NCBI RefSeq assembly: GCF_001612885.1
Contig: NZ_BDBH01000005.1
Location: 372,001-436,000, forward strand
Source of the DNA: Nocardia harenae NBRC 108248
GTDB lineage: Bacteria; Actinomycetota; Actinomycetes; Mycobacteriales; Mycobacteriaceae
Direction: 5' to 3'
DNA: 64,000 nucleotides
Below are positions 41,727 through 51,885 of the stretch, one piece after another. The notes below the pieces were generated by a model, which was not told the DNA's origin, made no database searches, and saw only the letters and a program-made list of their open reading frames with translations. The translations under genes and the position numbers were made by a program. Positions within the stretch are counted from its first letter, which is position 1, and every line of letters begins with the position of its first letter.

Positions 41727-42869
41727 CTACTTGTTGTCGTCCGAGGGCCGGAAGGCCCGGGTGGCATCGGCGGCCGGATCGGCGCCCTGCTCCCCGCCGA
41801 ACGGCTGCCCCTGCTGGGCCTGGCTCGGCTGCGGCTGGGCCGGCTGGCTGTGCTGCCCCGCCTGCGGCTGGGCGGCCGGCTGCTGCGTGCCGGTCTGCGG
41901 CTGGCCGTAGCCCGGCTGCGCGCCGTACTGCGGCTGCTGCTGGCCACCGAAGTGCTGGGTGGCCTGGTCCGAACCCGGGAACGAGCCGTGCTGCTGGGCG
42001 CCGTACCCCGGCTGCGGCTGCTGGCCGTACTGCTGGCCGTAGGGCTGCTGCTGCTGCCCGTACGCGGGCTGGCTCGGCTGGCTCTGCCCGTACGGCGACT
42101 GCTGCTGGACCGGGTACTGCGCGCCGCTCTGCTGCCCGTAGGACTGGCCGAACCCCTGGGTGGACGGGCTCGCCTGCTGCCCGAACCCGGCCTGCTGCCC
42201 CTGCTGCCCGTAGCCGCCCTGCTGCCCGTACTGCTGCCCCTGCTGGCCGTACCCGCCCTGCTGACCGAAGTTCTGCTGGCCGAAGTTCTGCTGCGCCGGC
42301 GCGGCCGGACGCGGCGCGGGCGGCTTGATGATGCCGAGCTCGAAGAGCACCGCGGCGACCGCGATGGCGGCCTGCACGAAGAGCAGCACCAGCACCACCC
42401 AGGCGCCCCACTTCAGCTCCAGCCCCTCGCCCAGGTTGAAGGAGACGAAGAGCAGCGCGAGGAACGCCACCACCGAGGCGGCTGCCGCCGGCGGCAGCCA
42501 GGCCTGCTTGGGCAGCAGCGAGAACGCGGCGAGCACCCCGGCGAACAGCGCGAAGCCGAGGATAGACGCGCCGAACGCGGTGTCGAACAGGCTGTTCGAC
42601 ACGTCCGACTCGATGGAGGTGTCGCCGAAGCTCACCGGGGAGGTGGTGAGGAAGGGCAGGAAGCCGAGCAGGAAGTTCAGCACGCCGAGCGCCGCGACAC
42701 CGACCGTCAGCAGGAAGGGCAGCCCCTTGCCCGCGACACCGGCCGCCGGTGTGCTGGAACCGGTAGCGCCCGCGCCGGTACTCGGCGTACCCGCCTGCTG
42801 CCCGGTGCTCGGAGTGGCGGAGGGCTGGACGGGGTTGTTGTACCCGGAGCCCCCGGTCGGGTAGGACAT
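41727..42869 (-). CDS. DUF5336 membrane protein (Rv0954-like) with Q/G/Y-rich tail
   Basis: A 380-residue protein. The N-terminal 45 residues are Thr/Ser/Gly/Pro-rich, then four helices (about residues 50-195) including [19 protein letters not shown]. The last 190 residues are a Gln/Gly/Tyr/Pro-rich tail with repeats such as [12 protein letters not shown], of prion-like composition. The family is the 34-kDa antigenic protein group (Rv0954), reported near septa in mycobacteria. Start ATG 42869 has AAGGAGA upstream. It is followed by perM. Confidence 0.85.
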   Translation of the reverse strand: MSYPTGGSGYNNPVQPSATPSTGQQAGTPSTGAGATGSSTPAAGVAGKGLPFLLTVGVAALGVLNFLLGFLPFLTTSPVSFGDTSIESDVSNSLFDTAFGASILGFALFAGVLAAFSLLPKQAWLPPAAAASVVAFLALLFVSFNLGEGLELKWGAWVVLVLLFVQAAIAVAAVLFELGIIKPPAPRPAAPAQQNFGQQNFGQQGGYGQQGQQYGQQGGYGQQGQQAGFGQQASPSTQGFGQSYGQQSGAQYPVQQQSPYGQSQPSQPAYGQQQQPYGQQYGQQPQPGYGAQQHGSFPGSDQATQHFGGQQQPQYGAQPGYGQPQTGTQQPAAQPQAGQHSQPAQPQPSQAQQGQPFGGEQGADPAADATRAFRPSDDNK

Positions 42870-42992
42870 GTCGTCGTCTCCTTGTCGATGGGTCGAGCGG
42901 CGAGGGCCGGTCGAGTCGTGCACGGCTTTCGACGGGTGATTACCCCGACGCTACTGCAACCCACAGCCCGGGTCACCACCAGCCGAGAACAG

Positions 42993-43026
42993 CGGAGGCC
43001 GTCTCCCCGCGGGGAGACGGCCTCCG
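42993..43026 (-). terminator. Perfect 16-bp hairpin downstream of sucD
   Basis: CGGAGGCCGTCTCCCC-GC-GGGGAGACGGCCTCCG lies 17 bases past the sucD stop codon. A 16-base perfect stem with a 2-base loop is the second longest of the window's terminator-like hairpins; no T tract follows. Confidence 0.8.
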
Positions 43027-43043
43027 GTGGCACCCGGCGCGGA

Positions 43044-43958
43044 TCACGCCGTGACGGCTGCCTTCTCCAGGATTTCGCGGGCCAGCGCGGCGGTCTCGGA
43101 CGGCGTCTTGCCGACCTTCACGCCCGCGGCCTCCAGCGCTTCCTTCTTGGCCGCGGCGGTGCCCGAGGAGCCGGAGACGATGGCGCCGGCGTGGCCCATG
43201 GTCTTGCCCTCGGGGGCGGTGAAGCCCGCGACGTAGCCGACGACCGGCTTGGTGACATTGGCCTTGATGAAGGCGGCCGCGCGCTCCTCGGCGTCGCCGC
43301 CGATCTCGCCGATCATCACGATGAGCTCGGTCTCCGGGTCCTTCTCGAACGCCTCGATGGCGTCGATGTGGGTGGTGCCGATGACCGGGTCGCCGCCGAT
43401 GCCGATGGAGGTCGAGAAGCCGAAATCGCGCAGCTCGTACATCATCTGGTAGGTCAGCGTGCCGGACTTGGAGACCAGGCCGATCGGGCCCTTGCCGGAG
43501 ATGTTGGCCGGGGTGATGCCGACCAGCGACTCGCCAGGGGTGATGATGCCGGGGCAGTTCGGGCCGATGATCCTGGTCTTGTTGCCCTTTTCCAGGTTGT
43601 AGGCCCACGCGTACGCGGTGTCCTGCACCGGGATGCCCTCGGTGATGACCACGAGCAGCGGGATCTCCGCGTCGATGGCCTCGATGATGGCGTCCTTGGC
43701 GAACTTCGGCGGCACGAAGGCGATCGACACGTCGGCGCCGGTCTTCTCGATGGCCTCGGCGACCGAGCCGAACACCGGCAGCTCGACGTCGCTGCCGTCC
43801 TTGGCGACGTGCGCGACGGTGGTGCCTGCCTTGCGGGCGTTGACGCCGCCGACGACCTGGGTGCCCGCCTTCAGCATCAGCGCGGTGTGCTTGGTGCCCT
43901 CGCCGCCGGTGATGCCCTGGACGATGACCTTGGAGTCCTTGTTCAGGAAGATAGACAT
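43044..43958 (-). CDS. sucD: Succinate-CoA ligase alpha subunit
   Basis: A 304-residue protein with the nucleotide-binding [11 protein letters not shown] region, [12 protein letters not shown] (with catalytic context), and [17 protein letters not shown] containing the active-site histidine. It pairs with SucC to make ATP or GTP from succinyl-CoA in the TCA cycle. It begins 11 bases after sucC. A strong terminator-like hairpin follows. Confidence 0.97.
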   Translation of the reverse strand: MSIFLNKDSKVIVQGITGGEGTKHTALMLKAGTQVVGGVNARKAGTTVAHVAKDGSDVELPVFGSVAEAIEKTGADVSIAFVPPKFAKDAIIEAIDAEIPLLVVITEGIPVQDTAYAWAYNLEKGNKTRIIGPNCPGIITPGESLVGITPANISGKGPIGLVSKSGTLTYQMMYELRDFGFSTSIGIGGDPVIGTTHIDAIEAFEKDPETELIVMIGEIGGDAEERAAAFIKANVTKPVVGYVAGFTAPEGKTMGHAGAIVSGSSGTAAAKKEALEAAGVKVGKTPSETAALAREILEKAAVTA

Positions 43959-43969
43959 TGCCGTTGTCC

Positions 43970-45136
<1,167 letters not shown>

Positions 45137-45565
45137 GTACTCACCGTCTCGTCTGCGTTGTGATGACAACGTCTTTGTTGGCGGCCCGACGTCGGAAGCG
45201 GGTCGGCTCGGACTCTAATCAGCCGCACCGAGCGGGAATCGACCGCGTGCCCCTCCAGTGGCGCAGGTCACGGGGGTGTATCCGGGAACGGCAAAAGCCC
45301 CGGTCAAGGCTACTGGCGAGTAGGGAGCCAGGTAGGGCGCCCTGGCGCCGGAGACGAGCGCGCGCGCACCGCCGCCGGGTCACGTACCCTCACTCCGGTG
45401 CCCGCCGGGCGGTGCGTTGGTACCGACCCCGGTCGGTGATCAATCTCACATGCTTGGACAGAATCGGCGGAGCGCTTGAAGCCCTGTAGTCATTTCGTTA
45501 CCGTTATGCGGTCGATGTCACAGCAAGGTCACGACACGTGCCAGGTCACGAGGAGGACGGCAAGC
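45137..45565. other. Divergent intergenic region between sucC and the M23 peptidase unit
   Basis: About 430 bases without a supportable gene. It contains GC-rich hairpins (for example AGGGCGCCCT near 45335-45345). A direct repeat AGGTCACGA occurs twice, 21 bases apart, just before the peptidase leader ORF. I looked for c-di-AMP (ydaO-type) motifs, as found upstream of some actinobacterial cell-wall hydrolases, and did not find them. Confidence 0.5.
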
Positions 45566-45682
45566 TTGTCACAGCACACCACTCCGCAGGTGCACTGCCG
45601 CTTTCTCATTGACCGGTTGCCCGGTATCAGGACGATTTACACCTCCATGCCTCTGCACACTTCCGGCCGGTCCCTCCGATGA
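45566..45682 (+). CDS. Possible 38-residue leader ORF coupled to the M23 peptidase
   Basis: A short frame from TTG 45566, preceded by GAGGAGG, ends in TGA that overlaps the ATG of the peptidase gene (ATGA at 45679-45682). The peptidase ATG itself has no ribosome site, so coupling from this ORF is the simplest way to translate it. The peptide is basic, with a GRSLR end, and has no known motif. It may be a true small protein or a translational-coupling device. Confidence 0.45.
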   Translation: MSQHTTPQVHCRFLIDRLPGIRTIYTSMPLHTSGRSLR

Positions 45683-47025
45683 CCGACGCGCTCTCGTTCG
45701 ACGCCTTCGCCGGCCCGCGCCGCCGCCAGGTCGGCTCGCTGCACCGCTACCGGGACGCCGAACCCACGGCAGCCGTGCTCCCCTTCCGGCCCGCCGCCCC
45801 CGAAGCCCAGACCGGCCACTGCCTGCCGCACGACGGCACCCCCGGCCACTGGCCGGGCACCGACGGCCGCCCGGCAGGCTCCCGCGATCACGACGCGAGC
45901 TGGACCGACGCGCAATCCTGGGGCCAGGCGGGCGCCTGGGACGAGGGCGCCGCGTGGCACGACGGCTCGCCCGCCCGCCCGGCCGCCACGCCGGGCTGGG
46001 GCGCCGAGCAGGCCTGGAACGACTCCCCCGGCTGGGGCGCCGAGCAGGCGTGGGGCGAGCAGCCCGCCGCGGGCGATTGGCACGAGGGCGCCGCCTGGGA
46101 TTCCGAGCGGAGCTGGGACGGCGGCTACGACGAGCAGCGCTGGGGCGCCGAGCAGGCGTGGAACTCCGAGCCGGAGTGGAGCCCCGAGCAGCCCTGGAAC
46201 CCGGACGAGCGCTGGGACGCCGCCGAACCGGCCGAGGAGGCCGGGCCGCAGCCGCGCTACATCGGCTCGCGCGCGGGCCACAAGGCGGGCACCGGCGCGC
46301 ACCGCCTGCCCGCCCCTCCCGGATCGCTCAAGGGCAGGGCCGCGGTCGTCGCCGTCGCGGCCGGCGCGGTCGTCGCCGCCGGGCAGGCCGCGCTGGCCAG
46401 CCCGGGGCAGTCGTCGCAGGCGGTCGACTACGAGGCTGCCGGGCAGGTGCACGAGATCGCCGCGCAGTCCATGAGCGTCGCCGATCCCTCCGCCGCCTCG
46501 CCGGAATCACCGCAGATGCTGAACATCTCCGCGCCGGTCGAGCTGACCCAGTTCAGCGACATCCTGGAGAAGGGCGCCAAGTACGCGGAGGATCTGGCAG
46601 CGGCCGAATCCGCCAAATATCGCCCGCTCTTCGCCAAGTTCACCTCCGGCACCTACACCTCCGGCTACGGCGCCCGCTGGGGCGTCCAGCACCTCGGCCT
46701 GGATATCGCCGGGCCGATCGGCACCCCGATCTACGCGGTCGCCGACGGCACCGTGATCGAGTCCGGGCCCGCCGCCGGCTTCGGTATGTGGGTCCGGCTG
46801 CTGCACGACGACGGCACCGTCACCGTGTACGGCCACATCGACACCGCGACCGTCTCGCAGGGCGAGCGGGTGCTGGCCGGCGACCAGATCGCCACCATGG
46901 GCAACCGCGGCTTCTCCACCGGCCCGCACGTGCACTTCGAGGTCTGGCTGAACGGCTCGGACAAGATCGACCCGCAGCCCTGGCTCGCCACCCGCGGCAT
47001 CAGCCTCGGCCCGATGGGCGACTAG
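45679..47025 (+). CDS. M23-family peptidase/endopeptidase-like protein with W-rich N-terminal repeats
   Basis: A 448-residue protein. Residues about 70-190 are disordered with tryptophan repeats (GWGAEQAW, SWDGGY). One hydrophobic segment follows (VVAVAAGAVVAAGQAALA, about residue 220), acting as signal anchor. The C-terminal LytM/M23 domain has HLGLDIAG (HxxxD), a YGHID block and GPHVHFEVW (HxH), so the zinc site is intact. It should cleave peptidoglycan peptides or help hydrolases. Equivalent to Rv0950c next to uvrD1. Its start overlaps the leader ORF; the coding region ends 9 bases before the convergent pcrA stop. Confidence 0.85.
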   Translation: MTDALSFDAFAGPRRRQVGSLHRYRDAEPTAAVLPFRPAAPEAQTGHCLPHDGTPGHWPGTDGRPAGSRDHDASWTDAQSWGQAGAWDEGAAWHDGSPARPAATPGWGAEQAWNDSPGWGAEQAWGEQPAAGDWHEGAAWDSERSWDGGYDEQRWGAEQAWNSEPEWSPEQPWNPDERWDAAEPAEEAGPQPRYIGSRAGHKAGTGAHRLPAPPGSLKGRAAVVAVAAGAVVAAGQAALASPGQSSQAVDYEAAGQVHEIAAQSMSVADPSAASPESPQMLNISAPVELTQFSDILEKGAKYAEDLAAAESAKYRPLFAKFTSGTYTSGYGARWGVQHLGLDIAGPIGTPIYAVADGTVIESGPAAGFGMWVRLLHDDGTVTVYGHIDTATVSQGERVLAGDQIATMGNRGFSTGPHVHFEVWLNGSDKIDPQPWLATRGISLGPMGD

Positions 47026-47033
47026 GCAGCTGG

Positions 47034-49592
47034 TCAGAGCTTCATCAGCGTCCGGCTGAACTGCGGGATGAGCCGGATGGTGCCCGCGGTGCCGAAATCG
47101 ATGGTCACCGTGGCCAGCGGGCCGACGCCGTCGGCGGCGACCACCCGGCCGAGGCCGTACTTGTCGTCGGTCACCCGATCGCCCACCGCGAGCACCAGGT
47201 CGGTGTTGTTCCGCTTGGCGCCGCCCGGCGCCGGCCTGCGCGGGCCGCCGCGCACGCCGGGGCGCTCGTCCCAGCCGCTCCCCCTGGTCCAGTCCCTGGC
47301 CAGGCCATCGTCGTCGCCGCGCCTGCGGCCGCGCCCCGCGGTCTGGCTCACCGGCTCCAGCCGCTGCCAGTCGATGAGGTGCTGCGGGATCTCCTGCAGG
47401 AAGCGGGATTCCGGGTTGCTCACCGGCTGCCCCCAGCCGGAGCGCACCACCGCGCGGGACAGGTACAGCCGCTGCCTGGCCCTGGTGATCCCGACGTACG
47501 CGAGCCGGCGCTCCTCGGCCAGCTCGGTCGGGTCGCCGAGCGCCCGCATGTGCGGGAACTGGCCGTCCTCCCAGCCGGTCACGAAGACCACGGGGAACTC
47601 CAGCCCCTTCGCGGTGTGCAGGGTCATCATGGTGACCACGCCGGTGCCCTCGTCCGGGATCTGGTCGGTATCGGCGACCAGCGAGACCCGCTCCAGGAAG
47701 GCCGCCAGCGAGCCGGGGTCGGGCTCGCCCTCCTCGGCCTCCGGCACCAGCCCCTCGGCCGCCGCGGCCTCGGCATTGTTGTGCGCCTCCGAGCTGAATT
47801 CCCTGGCGACGCTGACCAGCTCGTTCAGATTGTCCAGCCGGGCGCCGTCCTGCGGGTCGTCCGAAGCCTCCAGCTCGCGGCGGTAGCCGGTGCGGTCCAG
47901 CACCGCGTCGACCACGGTGCCGACGTCGAAGTAGGCGGCGTCGGGCTGGGCGCCGAGCACGCGCACCTCGTCCAGCAGGTCGAGGAAGCCGGCGATGGCG
48001 CGCTGGGCCCTGGTGTTGAGCAGCGCGACCTTGCCCTCCGCCGCGTCCCGCAGCGCCGCCCCGAAGCCGAGGCCGCGCTGCTCGGCGTGCACCGCGACGC
48101 AGGCCTCGGCCCGGTCGCCGATGCCGCGGCGCGGGGTGTTCAGGATGCGGCGCATGCTCACCGCGTCCTCCGGGTTCTCCAGCACCCGCAGGTAGGCGAC
48201 GATATCGCGCACCTCCTTGCGCTCGTAGAACCGGACGCCGCCGACCACCTTGTACGGCAGCCCCATGCGGATGAAGATCTCCTCCAGCGCGCGCGAGTTG
48301 TTGTTGGTGCGGTAGAAGACCGCGACGTCGCCGTAGTTGGCGTCGCCCGCGTCGACCAGCCGGTCGATCTCCCTGGCGACGAAGGACGCCTCGTCGTGCT
48401 CGTTGTCCGCGACGTAGCCGACGATCAGGTCGCCCTCGCCGGAATCGGTCCAGAGCTTCTTCTCGCGCCGGTTCTCGTTCCGCGCGATCACCGCGTTCGC
48501 CGCGGAGAGGATGTGCTGGGTGGAGCGGTAGTTCTGCTCCAGCAGGATGGTCTCGGCGTCCGGGAAGTCGCGCTCGAACTCCTCGATATTGCGGATGGTG
48601 GCGCCGCGGAAGGCGTAGATGGACTGGTCCGCGTCGCCGACCACGCAGAGCTCGCTCGGCGGCACCTCGCTGTGCAGCTCGCGGCCGTCGGGCCCGCGCT
48701 CGGGCGCGGCCGCCGCGTGCCCGACCAGCTCGCGCACCAGCACGTACTGCGCGTGGTTGGTGTCCTGGTACTCGTCGACGAGGACGTGCCGGAAGCGGCG
48801 GCGGTAGTACTCGGCCACCTCGGGGTGGTTCTGCAGGATGGCGACGGTCTCGCCGATCAGGTCGTCGAAATCGAGCGCGTTCGCCGCGCGCAGCCTGCGC
48901 TGGTACTCGGTGTAGACCTTGGCGACCAGGGCGGGCAGCTCGGACTCGTCGGACTCCGCGTCGAGCACCGCCTGCGCCGGGCCGATCAGCTCGTTCTTCA
49001 GGTTCGAGATGGCGGTGGCGAGCAGCCGGGCCGAGTACTTCTTGACGTCGATCTCCAGATCCCGGCTGATCATGGTGAGCAGCCTGCGCGAATCGTCCGC
49101 GTCGTAGATGGAGAAGTTGGAGTTCATGCCGGGCAGCAGCGCGGCCTGCATGCGCAGGATCCGCACGCAGCTGGAGTGGAAGGTGGAGACCCACATGCTC
49201 TGCGCCCGCGGCCCGACCAACCCGGCCACCCGCTCGCGCATCTCGGCGGCGGCCTTATTGGTGAAGGTGATGGCCAGGATCTGCCCGGTGTGCGCGCCGC
49301 GGGCGGCGAGCAGGTAGGCGATCCGGCGGGTGAGCACCGCGGTCTTGCCCGACCCAGCGCCGGCCACGATGAGCAGCGGCGCCCCCGCGTGCACCACGGC
49401 GGCGCGCTGCTGCGGATTCAGCCCGTCGAGCAGGTGCTCGGCCTCGTCCGCGCGCTTACGCTCGCGCTCGACCCGCAACTGCTCGCGCTCGTCCTGGCTC
49501 AGCGGCGCCTGCGCGGTGAGCGCGACCCGCTTCGCCGGAGCCGGAGCCGTTCGAGTGCCGTTCGTTTCGTCCTGCGCCACCGTGATGTCCAT
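47034..49592 (-). CDS. pcrA: ATP-dependent DNA helicase PcrA/UvrD1
   Basis: An 852-residue SF1A helicase with all motifs: AGAGSGKTAVL (Walker A), LAITFTNKAAAEMRERV (Ia), VDEYQDTN (II), GDADQSIYAFRGA (III), QNYRST (IV), TLHTAKGLEFP (V) and YVGITRARQRL (VI). The C-terminal region with DRVTDDKYGLGRVVA is the UvrD/PcrA Tudor-like domain that binds RNA polymerase or Ku in mycobacteria. It works in nucleotide-excision and replication-associated repair. ATG 49592 is used. Equivalent to Rv0949. Confidence 0.97.
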   Translation of the reverse strand: MDITVAQDETNGTRTAPAPAKRVALTAQAPLSQDEREQLRVERERKRADEAEHLLDGLNPQQRAAVVHAGAPLLIVAGAGSGKTAVLTRRIAYLLAARGAHTGQILAITFTNKAAAEMRERVAGLVGPRAQSMWVSTFHSSCVRILRMQAALLPGMNSNFSIYDADDSRRLLTMISRDLEIDVKKYSARLLATAISNLKNELIGPAQAVLDAESDESELPALVAKVYTEYQRRLRAANALDFDDLIGETVAILQNHPEVAEYYRRRFRHVLVDEYQDTNHAQYVLVRELVGHAAAAPERGPDGRELHSEVPPSELCVVGDADQSIYAFRGATIRNIEEFERDFPDAETILLEQNYRSTQHILSAANAVIARNENRREKKLWTDSGEGDLIVGYVADNEHDEASFVAREIDRLVDAGDANYGDVAVFYRTNNNSRALEEIFIRMGLPYKVVGGVRFYERKEVRDIVAYLRVLENPEDAVSMRRILNTPRRGIGDRAEACVAVHAEQRGLGFGAALRDAAEGKVALLNTRAQRAIAGFLDLLDEVRVLGAQPDAAYFDVGTVVDAVLDRTGYRRELEASDDPQDGARLDNLNELVSVAREFSSEAHNNAEAAAAEGLVPEAEEGEPDPGSLAAFLERVSLVADTDQIPDEGTGVVTMMTLHTAKGLEFPVVFVTGWEDGQFPHMRALGDPTELAEERRLAYVGITRARQRLYLSRAVVRSGWGQPVSNPESRFLQEIPQHLIDWQRLEPVSQTAGRGRRRGDDDGLARDWTRGSGWDERPGVRGGPRRPAPGGAKRNNTDLVLAVGDRVTDDKYGLGRVVAADGVGPLATVTIDFGTAGTIRLIPQFSRTLMKL

Positions 49593-49881
49593 TGCCCATC
49601 CACGCTACCGGCGCGCACCGACAGAACCGAGCCCGGACCGGGGCGGTCGCCGCCCACCGGCCCCGCCGTCGGTGGTGTGGCAGACTGGCCGGGTGATCAG
49701 CAACCCGACCCGCAGCCCGGAGTTCCGGTTGTCCGCAGGCCACCCTTTCCGCGGATCCTGATCCACGTGTGACCTAGCGGGGGGAGAATCAAGGTCCACC
49801 AGGTTCTGTTTCAGAGTGAAAGAACCGATCGGTAACGACCAGGGGATGACGACCGATCCACGTTCTGACACGAGGAGATGA

Positions 49882-50199
49882 ATGATGAGCACCCCTGCCA
49901 CCACCGCCGGGTCGAATTCCGCGCCGTCCCCCGGGTCGGACGCTCTCCCGCAGAGCGAGGCCGAGATCGAGAAGCTCCGCAAGGAGATCGATCGGCTGGA
50001 CGCGGAAATCCTCGCCGCCATCAAACGGCGCAGCGAGATCTCCCGGGTGATCGGCCGGACCCGGATGGCCTCCGGCGGGCCGCGCCTGGTGCACAGCCGG
50101 GAGATGAAGGTGCTCGAGCGCTTCAGTGAGCTCGGGCAGGAGGGGCACACCCTCGCCATGCTGCTGCTTCGCCTCGGCCGCGGACGTCTCGGCCACTGA
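49882..50199 (+). CDS. AroQ-type chorismate mutase (delta subclass)
   Basis: A 105-residue protein: IEKLRKEIDRLDAEILAAIK, RRSEISRVIGRTRMASGG and LVHSREMKVLERFSELG, the AroQ-delta pattern of M. tuberculosis Rv0948c. It converts chorismate to prephenate for Phe and Tyr. The intracellular mycobacterial enzyme is weak alone and is activated by DAHP synthase; the same is expected here. Start ATG 49882 (49885 possible) after GAGGAG. Confidence 0.93.
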   Translation: MMSTPATTAGSNSAPSPGSDALPQSEAEIEKLRKEIDRLDAEILAAIKRRSEISRVIGRTRMASGGPRLVHSREMKVLERFSELGQEGHTLAMLLLRLGRGRLGH

Positions 50200-50209
50200 G
50201 CTTCCACCC

Positions 50210-50252
50210 GCGACAGCCGCCCCGGATCTCCTCGGACCGGGGCGGCTGTCGC
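50210..50252. terminator. Perfect 16-bp hairpin between chorismate mutase and gabD
   Basis: GCGACAGCCGCCCCGG pairs fully with CCGGGGCGGCTGTCGC across an 11-base loop. It lies between two convergent stop codons and can act in both directions; no T tract is present. Confidence 0.8.
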
Positions 50253-50262
50253 GCGTCCGGGC

Positions 50263-51714
50263 TCAGGTGAGCGCGATGTACTTGGTGGAGAGGTACTCCT
50301 CGATGCCCTCGCTGCCGCCCTCACGCCCGAAGCCCGACGCCTTGACCCCGCCGAAGGGCGCCGCGGTATCGGAGATCACGCCGCGGTTGATCCCGACCAT
50401 CCCGCTCTCCAGCCCCTCGGCGATCCGCAGCGCGCGCTCCAGATCCCGGGTGTAGACGTAGGCGACCAGCCCGAACTCGGTGTCGTTGGCGGCGGCCAGC
50501 CCCTGCTCCTCGGTCTCGAAGGTGACCACCGGCGCCACCGGGCCGAAGACCTCCTCGCGCAGGATGCGGGCGTCCGCGGGCAGGTCGGCGAGGACCGTGG
50601 CGGGGTAGTACCAGCCGGTCCCCTGCGGCCGCTCGCCGCCGATCCTGACCTGCGCGCCCTTGGCGACCGCGTCCTCCACCAGCTCGGCGACGGTGTTCAG
50701 CTGATCCTCGCTGACCAGCGGGCCGAGCGTGGTCTCCGGATCGGTGCCCGGCCCGAGCACCACGGACTTCATGGCCTCGGCGAATTTGGCGGTGAACTCC
50801 TCGGCCACCCCGGCCTGCACGTGGAAGCGGTTGGCGGCGGTGCACGCCTCGCCGCCGTTGCGCAGCTTGGCCAGCATGGCGCCCTGCACCGCGGCATCGA
50901 TATCGGCGTCGTCGAAGACCACGAAGGGGGCATTGCCGCCCAGCTCCATGGAGGTGCGCAGGAGCCCGGGCGCGGCCTGCTCGACCAGCGTGCGCCCCAC
51001 CTCGGTGGAGCCGGTGAAGGTCAGCTTGCGCAGCCGGGAATCCGCAAGCAGCGGCTTGGTGACCGCGGCCGAGCGGCTGGACGGAATCACCGAGAGCACG
51101 CCGTCCGGCAGCCCGGCCTCGCTGCACAGCTTGGCCAGCAGCAGCATGGTGAGCGGGGTCGCCGAGGCGGGCTTGACCAGCATGGTGCAGCCCGCGGCGA
51201 GCGCGGGGCCGATCTTGCGGGTGCCCATGGCGAGCGGGAAGTTCCACGGGGTGATGGCCAGACAGGGCCCGACCGGCTGCTTGTGCACCAGGATCCGGCC
51301 GGTGCCGAGCGGCGAGTGCTGGTAGCGGCCGTGCACCCGCACCGCCTCCTCGGCGAACCAGCGGAAGAACTCGGCGCCGTACCGCACCTCGTTGCGGCTC
51401 TCCGGCAGCGCCTTGCCCATCTCCAGCGTCATGAGCAGCGCGAACTCCTCGCTGCGGGCGGTGATCGCCTCGAAGACGGCGCGCAGGATCTCGCCGCGCT
51501 CGCGGGACGGCGTCGCGGCCCACTCGGCCTGCACGGCGACCGCGGCGTCGAGCGCCCTGACGGCGTCGCGCGGGCCGGCGTCGGCGATCTCCAGCAGCAC
51601 GTCACCGGTCGCCGGGTTGTGCACGGCGAAGGTGCCGCCCTCGACGGGATCGGCCGCGCCGCCGATCCACAGCGACGTCGGAACGGATTCGAGAACTTCG
51701 TGTTCGGAGGCCAT
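50263..51714 (-). CDS. gabD: NAD(P)-dependent succinate-semialdehyde dehydrogenase
   Basis: A 483-residue aldehyde dehydrogenase: [20 protein letters not shown] (cofactor entry), [11 protein letters not shown], the general-base motif [12 protein letters not shown] and the catalytic-cysteine motif [12 protein letters not shown]. The closest type is GabD. It oxidises succinate semialdehyde to succinate, linking to the TCA cycle. Other small aldehydes are possible. ATG 51714 is used. It is divergent from pgi. Confidence 0.9.
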   Translation of the reverse strand: MASEHEVLESVPTSLWIGGAADPVEGGTFAVHNPATGDVLLEIADAGPRDAVRALDAAVAVQAEWAATPSRERGEILRAVFEAITARSEEFALLMTLEMGKALPESRNEVRYGAEFFRWFAEEAVRVHGRYQHSPLGTGRILVHKQPVGPCLAITPWNFPLAMGTRKIGPALAAGCTMLVKPASATPLTMLLLAKLCSEAGLPDGVLSVIPSSRSAAVTKPLLADSRLRKLTFTGSTEVGRTLVEQAAPGLLRTSMELGGNAPFVVFDDADIDAAVQGAMLAKLRNGGEACTAANRFHVQAGVAEEFTAKFAEAMKSVVLGPGTDPETTLGPLVSEDQLNTVAELVEDAVAKGAQVRIGGERPQGTGWYYPATVLADLPADARILREEVFGPVAPVVTFETEEQGLAAANDTEFGLVAYVYTRDLERALRIAEGLESGMVGINRGVISDTAAPFGGVKASGFGREGGSEGIEEYLSTKYIALT

Positions 51715-51885
51715 GCCGCCAGCCTATCGACCTCGGGCGCGGTTACCGGGCGGTCCGCTCCCGGCCGCACAGCCTGCCGCGGAGCAGCGGGTTACCGCGG
51801 ACCGGCGGCGCAGGGCACCGCCGGCGGGGTTGGTGCCGGCCGCGACTGCGTCACCGGCCGCCCCGCCTGCGGCGCCCGCGCTGTA

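Noticed and set aside
45137-45565. c-di-AMP (ydaO-type) riboswitch upstream of the M23 peptidase
   Set aside because: The conserved core motifs of that riboswitch were looked for and not found; the region shows only ordinary GC-rich hairpins.
47034-49592. Long plus-strand frames opposite pcrA
   Set aside because: All seven helicase motifs are on the minus strand; the plus frame is a low-complexity shadow.
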